From contig NZ_CP092473.1 in assembly GCF_014287515.2 (NCBI RefSeq), positions 3,383,501 through 3,447,500 of the forward strand: 64,000 nt of DNA, written 5' to 3'. The notes under the pieces were generated by a model that worked only from the letters and a program-made list of their open reading frames with translations, was not told the origin of the DNA and did no database searches. This document shows positions 34,131 to 42,759 of the stretch, in pieces (positions within the stretch are counted from its first letter, which is position 1; every line of letters begins with the position of its first letter). The DNA comes from Roseburia rectibacter. GTDB lineage: Bacteria > Bacillota > Clostridia > Lachnospirales > Lachnospiraceae. The translations under genes and the position numbers were made by a program.

Positions 34131-35492
34131 CTATGATTCCTTTTTGATCGCTGTCGTCTGCTTTTCATCTACACCTTCTGTGTTTTCTTTCTGAAACATA
34201 ATCTTAAATGTCATAAGCATTAATTTCACATCTAACCACGCTGAATATGTCTGTATATAAGTCAGATCCAGTTTTAATTTATCATATGGTGTTGTATTAT
34301 ATTTTCCATATACCTGTGCATACCCTGTCAATCCGGCTTTTACTTTCAGGCGGAACCTAAATTCCGGAACAATTTCTTCATATTTTTCAGCAATTTCCTG
34401 TCTTTCCGGTCTAGGACCAACAAAAGACATTTCTCCCTTTAAAATATTAAAAATCTGAGGAAGCTCGTCTAAATGCGTTCTTCGAATTATTTTTCCAACC
34501 GGTGTGATCCTGTCATCATCTTTTTTGGCAAGCTGTGCTCCCTGTTTTTCCGAATCTACTTTCATGCTGCGAAACTTGATAATCTGAAACGTCTCGCGGT
34601 CTCTCGTCAGACGCTCCTGCTTATAGAATACCGGTCCCCCATCATACAGTTTGATTGCAACTGCAATGACCAGTAAAAACGGCGATGAAATAACAATCGC
34701 GAGCAGTGCAAACACGATATCCATAGTCCTCTTTACAAATCTCTGCTCTATCGTAAGTCCCTGATTTCTTGACAACATAAGAGGTGTATCAAACAAATGG
34801 ATTCGTTCCGTTCCATTTAAAATAATATCCGATATCTTCGGTGTAATATAGGTTCTTTTATTCTGATCATAACAGAACTTTAAAATTTTATTACGGATAC
34901 TTGCCGGAAGATCACATAAAACTACCGCTTCATACTCTAATATTTTAGAATACAATGCCTCATATCCCATATAGGCGCTGGCAGTTGCACAAACATTGTA
35001 CTTATCTTTTCTGGAATTAATCTTGGAAATCAGTTCTTCCGGAGAATGTTCCCCGTATATTACGATCATACGTCTTGGCGGATATAATCTGACATAAAAA
35101 TATCTTACAACAAAAACGGTAGGCAGTGTCACTGCAATCTCAGCTGTCGTCAATAACAGAAGCGGTGATGCTGACATATAATCATTTGCAATCATACAAA
35201 TCTGAAAATACTCGATAATATTTGCAAACAAAATTCCAAGGATCTGCGACAAACAAATATCTGTAATTCTAAGGTATCCGATCCGGTATCCGCCAAATGT
35301 ACGGATAAAAAAGAACAATACCAATGCATACATTCCGATTACTGCCCAGTTTCCTCTATTCCAGAACTTATCCTCCAATTCCGGCACATACATTTTATAC
35401 CATATAAATGCAAACATTGCTGTCTCAGCCACAAGCATTACAAAATTAGCAAATAAATTCAGCAAATGTTTATATCTTTCCCTTTTCCTCAT
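34131..35492 (-). CDS. initiating polyprenyl glycosylphosphotransferase (WbaP/CpsE-like)
   Basis: A 453-residue protein. About five N-terminal helices and a nucleotide-binding-like region (VVRYFYVRLYPPRRMIVIYGE) precede the bacterial sugar transferase core: KRTMDIVFALLAIVISSPFLL, FYKQERLTRD, KFRSMKVDSE, RRTHLDELPQIFNILKGEMS, FVGPRPERQE and KAGLTGYAQVYG. It attaches sugar-1-phosphate to undecaprenyl phosphate. Start 35492 is chosen because GTGAGG lies 6 bases upstream of that ATG; an upstream ATG at 35510 has no spaced ribosome site. It follows a terminator and may have its own weak promoter. Confidence 0.92.
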   Translation of the reverse strand: MRKRERYKHLLNLFANFVMLVAETAMFAFIWYKMYVPELEDKFWNRGNWAVIGMYALVLFFFIRTFGGYRIGYLRITDICLSQILGILFANIIEYFQICMIANDYMSASPLLLLTTAEIAVTLPTVFVVRYFYVRLYPPRRMIVIYGEHSPEELISKINSRKDKYNVCATASAYMGYEALYSKILEYEAVVLCDLPASIRNKILKFCYDQNKRTYITPKISDIILNGTERIHLFDTPLMLSRNQGLTIEQRFVKRTMDIVFALLAIVISSPFLLVIAVAIKLYDGGPVFYKQERLTRDRETFQIIKFRSMKVDSEKQGAQLAKKDDDRITPVGKIIRRTHLDELPQIFNILKGEMSFVGPRPERQEIAEKYEEIVPEFRFRLKVKAGLTGYAQVYGKYNTTPYDKLKLDLTYIQTYSAWLDVKLMLMTFKIMFQKENTEGVDEKQTTAIKKES

Positions 35493-35591
35493 GAAGTACC
35501 TCACATTCATACCTTTGCATAATCTATATTATTCTATCATAAAACCCAACCTTTGAATATATCTTACCAGAATTTTCATAAAATCTTAAAA

Positions 35592-35632
35592 ATACCCCGG
35601 CAGGATGTATGATGATCATCCCACCGGGGTAT
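35592..35632 (-). terminator. rho-independent terminator after the PPC/Fn3 protein gene
   Basis: Arms 35592-35607 and 35617-35632 form a 16-base stem with one mismatch, followed on the minus strand by a T-rich run. It lies 13 bases past the stop codon. It would divide the right block into two transcripts, unless leaky. The rest of 35511-35644 holds no convincing gene; a weak TAGAAT-type -10 is possible. Confidence 0.85.
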
Positions 35633-35644
35633 CTCTTTTTACTT

Positions 35645-38600
35645 TTATTTCGCTTTGGTCTTTACGGAAACAACGGAAGAATAACTTCCATATACTTTCT
35701 TTCTATCCACTTTACGATATACACGGATCTTATAATAGTAAGTCGTTGATTTTTTCAGTTTTCCATCTTTATAAGATGTCGTACCGCCTTTGGATATAGT
35801 TTTTACTTTCTGGTATTTTCCATCTTTTCTGTTGCTGCGGTAAATCTCATAGCCATTTGCGCCTTTTACCTTTGACCAGGTCAGCTTTACGTTCTTTGCA
35901 TTGGATGCTTTCGCTTTTAGTGTTGTCTTTGCCGGTACAGCTTTTGCAGATTTTACATTGGAAAATCCACTGGTCTGATTTCCATTCTGCGTCTTAACAA
36001 CTACTTTGATCTTGTAATAGTATGTTTTTCCGGTTTTTACACTGCTATCCGTCCAGGAACTGGTTCCCACACTGTCGATGGTTTTTATATTCTGGTAATC
36101 TCCATCTTTTTTCGTGCTGCGGTAAATCTGATAGGAAGCTGCAGCCGGCACAACTTTCCATGAAACTTTCAGTTTATTGTATGCTGTCGATTTTACGGAA
36201 GTTACGCTTGTCTTTTTATTTCCAATCTTATTTACACAGAGGGTATATTCTTTATCTACAGCATTTTTTGCAAATGCCTGCACTTTCAGATAATAGGTTC
36301 CTCTGCTTAATTTGACTGCAGATGATTCTGTATAAGTACTTCCTGCATAAGAATAGATATGGTCATAATCCTGATAACCTCTCTTAGCATTTGCATTATA
36401 AAGTGTTACATACCAGCTTCTTCCCGCATCATTGATCTTTTCATGTGCCAGACTGAAATTGATATACTGTGCTTTTGTAAGTGTAAAACGATAATAGTCT
36501 TCGTCTGATGAATAGCCTGTGATCACACCCTTTACCGCTTTGCCTACCTGTATATTATCTGCGGATGCCCAGTCACCGTTATTCTCTGTCTCCCAGCCGG
36601 AAGCTGCTTTCTGTGTCAGGCAGATCGTGTAGTCTCCGGTATAAAGGGTCGAAGCCTGACTGACGCATACGTAATATTCCCCCGCATCCAGTCCTAATTT
36701 ACAGGATGTATAAGAAGTCTCTGTCCCGGTATTCGTAAATTTATAAATTTCACTGTTATCCTTATTGTAAAGAACAACATTATAACAGCTTGCTGTACTC
36801 TGACTGTTTTTATGTCCAAACTTAATCTGCAGATAGCCTGCTTTTGACATTTTGATCTTATAGTAATCTTTGTCCGAGGAACTGCTTGTGCTTCCGTAAT
36901 AAGTTTTTCCGTTCTTTACGGTATTTGCAGTGGCAGCAGAATCATTCGACTCCACTTCCCGGTCACTTGCTGTCTTTGCTTTGATACATACATCATAGTT
37001 TACAGGATAACTCGTTCCGCTCAATAATGTTCCCGTCGTATTTCCGGTTCCTGCGATCTTAATGTAATACTCACCTTTCGGCAGTCCAAGGTTCGGCGTG
37101 GAAATGCTTGTGTCCCCGCCACGGATCTTCGTAGTGTAGACTTCTGTATACTGGTCTTTATCCACTTTGCGGATCACGCTGAGCACAAACATGTTTGTTG
37201 TTTCCTGTCCGCTCACAACCGGATGCGTCAGTTTCACATTGATATAACCATTTGCAGAAAGTGATGTTTTAAAATAATCCACATCACTGTAGGTACGGAT
37301 ATCTCCGCTGTATGTTGTGCCGGAAACAGCCGTATTTGCTGTATCGTAAGTATCATTGCTCTCGTGCTCCCAGGTACTGCACGCCTTAAAGGTAGTTTTG
37401 ATCACATAGTTTCCGCCGTAATATGCATTCTGACCTGCCACCTTAATATAATATTTACCTGCTGACAGTCCCAGTTTAATGGAATCCGTGGCTTCATCTT
37501 CCGCTTTACTGGTCATTTCGTAGATCGAATTGCCGGAAGTATCACAGACTGTAACTGCATAAATAGCCTTATTCTGCCATCCTGTAACTTTCGAATGCTG
37601 CAGATTGATCACGATATATCCGTCTTTTGTTGTCTGAAAACCATAATAATCAGAATCACTGACACCATACAGACTTCCGTAAACTGCCTTGCCTGATGTC
37701 ATTGTGTCTGCTGTATTTATATCATCATTGCTCTCGCTCTCCCAGTTGTCTGCATTCGTCCAGGATACCTTCAGCTTGTACGTCTCTCCATTTGCTCCCT
37801 GAACTGTCAGTGAACCTGACGCATCCATATATTGGATTCCTGATACTTTCAGATAATAGGTTCCGGCGTCAAGTCCAAAATTAACCGACTCGGATTTCTC
37901 CTCATCTTTCTTACTTGTCATTGTATACAACGTATTTCCGGCAGCATCGCAGACTGCTACACTGTAAATATCTGTTGAAAGCCTGCCGCTCACTTTATCG
38001 TGCTGTAACTGAAATGAAAGATATCCTTTCGTGGTGGATGTGATCTTATAATAATCGGTATCCGATGCAGAGGAAATGCTTCCTGTTATCGTCTGACCTA
38101 ATCTGTCATAATTATCTGCTGTGGCAATCGTATTATTTTGTTCTGTCTCACAATAGGTATCTTCATACTGTACGCTGAAGCTGTAAGCTGCAGACCCGAC
38201 TGTAAGTACTCCGGTTCCGGTAATCTGTACATAATAGGTACCGGCATCAAGTCCTATTTTCGCCGTCTGGTTCTGTGTATCCTGCATTCCGCTTGTTACA
38301 GTGACTAACCCACCAACCTGATCGGCAATAAAATCAATCCTCCAGGCCGTACTGTTGCTTGCGCTCGATAAATTCGCATGTGCAAATTTCAGTTGTACCA
38401 TACCGGCTTTGCTCATCGTAAATTTATACCAATGTGTAACAGATGTTCTGGATGTCGTTGCATTATAAGTTGTATTCAGTCCAATCGATGTTGCTGCCGC
38501 ATAGGTACTTCCCGGAGTCACATTTCCATCTTTCTTTAGAATATCCTCACTTTCTTCTTTCTCCGTGTCTGCCGCTTCGTTATCCCCGATAAGTGCCTCT

Positions 38601-38977
38601 GTACTTTCTGTATCGTCAGTCATCTCTGAATCTTCTGTTGCCTGCGTACTCTCTGTATTTTCAGTCGTCTCAGGAATTTCTGTACTCTCCGTATCCGCCG
38701 GCATCTCAGAATTTTCTTCTGTTCCGGTATTTTCCGTTGTCTCAGAAATCTGATCTTCGCCACTATCTCCTGCTTCATTCCCCTCTGCGTTTTCAGAGTC
38801 TCCCATCGCCTCCGTGCTCTCTGTCACCTCAGGATTCTGTGTTAGTTCTGTAATCTCTGTTTCATTTTGTTCACCGGCTGCATATACCACCTGCTCTGCC
38901 GGAACTGCTGTCACGCAAAGGCTCAATGCCATAAGCCAAGCAGCGATCCTTTTTCCTGCCTGATGTCTTTTTTTCAT
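35645..38977 (-). CDS. secreted PPC-domain and Fn3-like repeat protein
   Basis: A 1110-residue secreted protein. The signal peptide ends near VVYAAG. An acidic Thr/Glu/Ser linker (about 35-150) precedes six units of about 115 residues that resemble bacterial pre-peptidase C-terminal (PPC) domains, each starting near WEHESND / REVESND and holding a SDxDYYKI strand, with LxAGxYYxxV near the end. Two Fn3-like units close the protein (KVSWKVVPAAASYQIYRST; KLTWSKVKGANGYEIYRSN). No protease domain is present, so it looks like a pure binding or scaffold protein. The ATG at 38977 has GGAG 6 bases upstream and is preferred to the ATG at 38989. Confidence 0.9.
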   Translation of the reverse strand: MKKRHQAGKRIAAWLMALSLCVTAVPAEQVVYAAGEQNETEITELTQNPEVTESTEAMGDSENAEGNEAGDSGEDQISETTENTGTEENSEMPADTESTEIPETTENTESTQATEDSEMTDDTESTEALIGDNEAADTEKEESEDILKKDGNVTPGSTYAAATSIGLNTTYNATTSRTSVTHWYKFTMSKAGMVQLKFAHANLSSASNSTAWRIDFIADQVGGLVTVTSGMQDTQNQTAKIGLDAGTYYVQITGTGVLTVGSAAYSFSVQYEDTYCETEQNNTIATADNYDRLGQTITGSISSASDTDYYKITSTTKGYLSFQLQHDKVSGRLSTDIYSVAVCDAAGNTLYTMTSKKDEEKSESVNFGLDAGTYYLKVSGIQYMDASGSLTVQGANGETYKLKVSWTNADNWESESNDDINTADTMTSGKAVYGSLYGVSDSDYYGFQTTKDGYIVINLQHSKVTGWQNKAIYAVTVCDTSGNSIYEMTSKAEDEATDSIKLGLSAGKYYIKVAGQNAYYGGNYVIKTTFKACSTWEHESNDTYDTANTAVSGTTYSGDIRTYSDVDYFKTSLSANGYINVKLTHPVVSGQETTNMFVLSVIRKVDKDQYTEVYTTKIRGGDTSISTPNLGLPKGEYYIKIAGTGNTTGTLLSGTSYPVNYDVCIKAKTASDREVESNDSAATANTVKNGKTYYGSTSSSSDKDYYKIKMSKAGYLQIKFGHKNSQSTASCYNVVLYNKDNSEIYKFTNTGTETSYTSCKLGLDAGEYYVCVSQASTLYTGDYTICLTQKAASGWETENNGDWASADNIQVGKAVKGVITGYSSDEDYYRFTLTKAQYINFSLAHEKINDAGRSWYVTLYNANAKRGYQDYDHIYSYAGSTYTESSAVKLSRGTYYLKVQAFAKNAVDKEYTLCVNKIGNKKTSVTSVKSTAYNKLKVSWKVVPAAASYQIYRSTKKDGDYQNIKTIDSVGTSSWTDSSVKTGKTYYYKIKVVVKTQNGNQTSGFSNVKSAKAVPAKTTLKAKASNAKNVKLTWSKVKGANGYEIYRSNRKDGKYQKVKTISKGGTTSYKDGKLKKSTTYYYKIRVYRKVDRKKVYGSYSSVVSVKTKAK

Positions 38978-39054
38978 ATTATTCTCCATTCCTGCGCTGC
39001 TTTCAAGCGCATCTCAAGTTTGTGCGTACTATATTGGTTATACCAGTCGCATTT

Positions 39055-39849
39055 TTAATCTTTCAAATACACGACATAACTGTCTGTCTTTCCAAAACAT
39101 GTATACCCTGCTTCCTCCATTTTAGGTTCATCATCATCCGAAATCCGTAGCACAATACAGTTACTGCCATAGCGCTCAGCAACATCAATCTGATGATCTA
39201 CCGCCTGTGGAACCGCCACAATGGTTGCACAGGCCTCATAAAATTCTTTTTCTTCTTCGTCTTCAGAGACATCTTTTCCATCTATCATCTGTCTGATCAG
39301 ATCTTCCCCATACAAAAGCTGCACCGACTCATTTAATTCACGGATCTGTGCACATACTTCCCTTGGCGCAATCATATTCGTAATTGCAGGATTTTCACTG
39401 CGCAGCAGGGTATCAAGTTCCACAATATCTTCTGAAACCTTATATGTATTCTGTAACAGTTGTATTTTTACCTCGCCAAAACAAAAATACATGCTGACAA
39501 CTATAAGGCACACACACCCAGCTATACATAATACCTTTGTGAAAAAGTTTTTAACTGCTGAAGTCAGCTCTGTTACGAGAACTGCTATTACAACAGCCGG
39601 CATGAGCAGCATAAATATTTTCGCATAATCTTCCTGCATCCAGAAACTGCTTATATTATTGTAACCAAACGGATTTCCAAGAAGCAGAAAAAACAAAATT
39701 TCATATTTTACCAGCCGTCCGATACGCCAGTCAAGTCGTTCTTTCTCTGCTACAAGAAAAAGAACTGCAAAACCTGTCAGTGCCAGACTTATTCCATCTG
39801 TACCAAAATTTCGAAACTGCTCTCTGAGTGCTTCAAATGCTGCTTCCAT
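39055..39849 (-). CDS. membrane protein, second half of split pair C
   Basis: A 264-residue protein. About four hydrophobic segments precede a soluble C-terminal domain of about 130 residues. It shares with 40851-41660 and 56557-57357 an NP motif (LLLGNPFGY), the anchor before NTYKVSEDIVELDTLL, a MIAPREVCAQIREL segment in the place of the partners' LCDADLYYWLRQY, and the ending TDSYVVYLKD. Its ATG overlaps the end of 39833-40837 by 17 bases, so the two are coupled. The function is unknown; a split GT-C-like glycosyltransferase is one possibility. Confidence 0.7.
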   Translation of the reverse strand: MEAAFEALREQFRNFGTDGISLALTGFAVLFLVAEKERLDWRIGRLVKYEILFFLLLGNPFGYNNISSFWMQEDYAKIFMLLMPAVVIAVLVTELTSAVKNFFTKVLCIAGCVCLIVVSMYFCFGEVKIQLLQNTYKVSEDIVELDTLLRSENPAITNMIAPREVCAQIRELNESVQLLYGEDLIRQMIDGKDVSEDEEEKEFYEACATIVAVPQAVDHQIDVAERYGSNCIVLRISDDDEPKMEEAGYTCFGKTDSYVVYLKD

Positions 39850-40837
39850 TTTTCCACCTCATAATACCTGTCATAACTATAACTGCCACCCATGCAAATG
39901 TTATCATAAAAAATCCTTTTTCATACATCAGTTGTCCTGCCAGCGCCGATGCCACATAACAGATCAGTACCGGCACAGATGCATAATTTTTCAGACTGCG
40001 CAGCTCTTTTCCCTTTCCGAAAATCTGTAATATCGACCACGGCAGCAGAGCCAGGAAAAACAACGGTTCTCCATTCCATTCATTTTGAAAAACACTGAAA
40101 TAAAATGCCTTGTCTGCTGCCAGCGGAATTGCATACAATACCCATATCATCGCAAGAAACATATATCTTTTCCCCGCTTTTTCCCCAGGGAATAAAAATC
40201 TTGCCCAGAGAACATAGACAGCATAATATATCGGAAACATAAAAAACGGTAGGATCATCCGGATGAATTTAGCCGGATTCAGGTTACATATTTTCAAACA
40301 GACTGCATAATATGCATCTAACGGAGATCCTGCCATCTGTGCTAACAATTCTTTTTCTACCGGCAGCATCGGTGCTTTTCCTGTCATCGGATTGATCTGA
40401 TACAGCGTATCAAAAGTATACATAGTCAGCACGGATTCTACCGTATTATCTTTCTGGCTGACCGTCACTGCTCCCACACTAAATACAGTAAGTATGATCA
40501 CAACCAGTATACCTGGTATCAGTTTTTTCACTTCCCTGATGATATCTGACAAGCGTATTTCTTTTCTTTTCCAAAAAATAAATGCCAGCGCCAAAATGAT
40601 CACAAGTATCATAACTTTGCACCATATTTCTGTCAGCACGGACAAAGATAACTTTTGCATAATCACAATCCGTGCGATCAGATAAAACAGTCCAAATAAT
40701 ATTATGATTCCCTTCAGATAACACTGCAGAAAATCTATATTTTGGGCACCACTTTGTTTTTCCACCACAAATCCCACCGCTGTGGGGAAAATATACCAGA
40801 TGCCTGTAAGTACAAGCAATTTAAAAACAATAAGCAA
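39833..40837 (-). CDS. polytopic membrane protein, first half of split pair C (DUF6077-like)
   Basis: A 334-residue protein with about nine predicted helices and an extracytoplasmic loop after helix four or five (VTVSQKDNTVESVLTMYTFD, then INPMTGKAPMLPVEKELLAQ). This loop position holds Asp-rich sequence in the paralogues (HIDDDDARFVSEE in 57370-58443). The start is a TTG at 40837 with GGAGG 9 bases upstream. It overlaps the second half. I recognise the style of the DUF6077 family but cannot confirm it without a profile search. Confidence 0.65.
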   Translation of the reverse strand: MLIVFKLLVLTGIWYIFPTAVGFVVEKQSGAQNIDFLQCYLKGIIILFGLFYLIARIVIMQKLSLSVLTEIWCKVMILVIILALAFIFWKRKEIRLSDIIREVKKLIPGILVVIILTVFSVGAVTVSQKDNTVESVLTMYTFDTLYQINPMTGKAPMLPVEKELLAQMAGSPLDAYYAVCLKICNLNPAKFIRMILPFFMFPIYYAVYVLWARFLFPGEKAGKRYMFLAMIWVLYAIPLAADKAFYFSVFQNEWNGEPLFFLALLPWSILQIFGKGKELRSLKNYASVPVLICYVASALAGQLMYEKGFFMITFAWVAVIVMTGIMRWKNGSSI

Positions 40838-40850
40838 TTTTCTGAGCCTC

Positions 40851-41660
40851 CTAATCGTTATTACAGCGATATAATTCGTACCCGTCTACCTTATCAACAT
40901 AGACCAGATCAAGCAGATCCATATAATAATCCGAATAATACTCTGTATTCCGGACAAAATATTGTACTTTATTCTTTTTTAACAGCTTATTTGCTGTCTC
41001 AGGATCGATTTCCACTCCTCTGGTAAACATGGATAATGCCCTTTTATTGTTTTTATACTGTTCTTCCGGATCTATACCGGAAGCTGACTGAAACTGGTAC
41101 AGATCCATTACTTTATTTGACACTGCAAGCACAACTGACGGATCATACTGACGCAGCCAGTAATACAGATCCGCATCACAAAGCACAACCGGATTTTTGG
41201 TATCTTTATTTCTCCCGATCATGTCTGACACCTCAATGACTGACTGATCTATCTTATAAACATTATCATCAAGTTCGATTGCCGTTGCCCTGCCGCTGCA
41301 CAGATACAAAAAACACAGCAGAAACAGAAACAGAATATTTCTCTCAGCACCTTTCTTCTGCCTTACGATCAGCTTTGCTCCCATAAATGCACACAGAAAC
41401 ATTACCGGAAGAATCCAGTAAAATCTGCTGTAGCGGTCTCTCCATCCCAGTTTTTTCAACACCCATTCCATAATAAACGGATTAAAAATGGTAACCAGTG
41501 AAATAAAAAAAGGCCATACAAATATCTGTTTTAATACCTCGTCCTTTTTTTGGATAATATAAAATAAACATCCCAGATATGGCACAATATAGAGAACATT
41601 CCACCAGAACCCCAGAAAAGTTGTATGAAAATAACTTAGATTAAACCATTCTTCGAGCAT
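40851..41660 (-). CDS. membrane protein, second half of split pair B
   Basis: A 269-residue protein. About four helices (with VWPFFISLVTIFNPFIMEW and SRFYWILPVMFLCAF) precede a soluble domain starting NVYKIDQSVIEVSDMIGR and containing VVLCDADLYYWLRQYDPSVV and KKNKVQYFVRN. The equivalent blocks in 56557-57357 are VWPSVLVLLFIFNPL, YWRLFWMLPIS, NEYKLPQAAIDVADIIGN and ELFCYIRQYRCDIG. It lies 15 bases after its first half. Unknown function. Confidence 0.7.
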   Translation of the reverse strand: MLEEWFNLSYFHTTFLGFWWNVLYIVPYLGCLFYIIQKKDEVLKQIFVWPFFISLVTIFNPFIMEWVLKKLGWRDRYSRFYWILPVMFLCAFMGAKLIVRQKKGAERNILFLFLLCFLYLCSGRATAIELDDNVYKIDQSVIEVSDMIGRNKDTKNPVVLCDADLYYWLRQYDPSVVLAVSNKVMDLYQFQSASGIDPEEQYKNNKRALSMFTRGVEIDPETANKLLKKNKVQYFVRNTEYYSDYYMDLLDLVYVDKVDGYELYRCNND

Positions 41661-41675
41661 TTCATCCCTCTTTCA

Positions 41676-42698
41676 TTACAAAATCCGAATCATTGCCATT
41701 ACTATCCCCGGTATCATGCACACAAATGCCCGGAACAGATACCGCCATTTTTTCTGTACAAATATGATGGACAGTAATCCCGCTCCTACCATTACCGTGA
41801 TAATAAAAATACCGCTGATAGACATTGATACACCTGCAAATGCGATCAGACAGAGTATCAGCCAGTTTCTTTTGCTTTCTATTTTTTTTGCTAAAAGTAC
41901 CATCGCCAAAAGTACCATTGGGAGATACAGATTAGCCAGCATTGACTTTGATTCTGCCGTTCTCTGCCACAGATAAAATGCTGATGTTTCCTCAAACTCA
42001 TAGCATAAAATACTCATAAATCCATAAATTCCAACTGTCCAGTCTGCAATGTCTCTTCTGCCGTCAGAAAGACGTCTTGCGATTTCATACACGATCAGAC
42101 TTGCGGTCAGAATCTCTACACATGCCAGTACCCGGCTGCTCGCCACAAGCGGATGCATTCCAAATATCCTTGCTAAAAATGCGATCAGCATCGGATAACA
42201 ATCATGCACATAGTTTTCCTGCCCGATATATTCGCCTGTTCTTGCATTATACTGGTAAATAGTATCTGTATACAAAGCATTTGCTGCATGTCCGTTATAA
42301 TAAGATGTATCATAACCATTGATCCGGCTTCCATTGTTCATTCCATAAAAGATCTGCAGCAAAATCAGTACAAACAGGATTATCGTCACCTGATCCGGTT
42401 TCTTAAAAATTATTTTTTTATTTTTTCTGTTCTGCCTCAAAAGGTATGTAATACATCCTGTCAGTATTATGACAAAAACTGCCGTTTCTGCATATACCAG
42501 TACATGAAATGCCATACCCGATAGCTCAATTGGAATCTCTATTAATGCAAAAACCGTAAGAAATATTACAAATCCGGACAGATATTCAAATGCTGTCGTT
42601 TCTTCCGTTCCAAATATACAGCAAAAACTGCTGCCCAATATAAAAAACACAGCGCTAAGCACAAATAAAGCAATTATAATGCCTGTAATTGAATTCAT
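41676..42698 (-). CDS. polytopic membrane protein, first half of split pair B (DUF6077-like)
   Basis: A 340-residue protein with about ten helices. The main extracytoplasmic loop reads NNGSRINGYDTSYYNGHAA, then ADALYTDT-like text and YNARTGEYIGQENYVHDCYP. The YNARTG block aligns with INPMTG of pair C, and the following helices align in position with pair A and C. A good GAGAGGTG ribosome site precedes the ATG. Adjacent to the Wzx flippase gene on one side and to its second half on the other, it likely acts on the lipid-linked glycan outside the membrane. Confidence 0.7.
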   Translation of the reverse strand: MNSITGIIIALFVLSAVFFILGSSFCCIFGTEETTAFEYLSGFVIFLTVFALIEIPIELSGMAFHVLVYAETAVFVIILTGCITYLLRQNRKNKKIIFKKPDQVTIILFVLILLQIFYGMNNGSRINGYDTSYYNGHAANALYTDTIYQYNARTGEYIGQENYVHDCYPMLIAFLARIFGMHPLVASSRVLACVEILTASLIVYEIARRLSDGRRDIADWTVGIYGFMSILCYEFEETSAFYLWQRTAESKSMLANLYLPMVLLAMVLLAKKIESKRNWLILCLIAFAGVSMSISGIFIITVMVGAGLLSIIFVQKKWRYLFRAFVCMIPGIVMAMIRIL

Positions 42699-42759
42699 AT
42701 CTGCACCTCTCCATTACTCTGGCTATAAGTATATCATGCCATTCTGTCACAAACAAGAC

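Noticed and set aside
29536..38977. Sortase or S-layer anchoring of the secreted proteins
   Set aside because: No LPXTG-like motif with hydrophobic tail and no SLH or choline-binding repeats are visible at either end.
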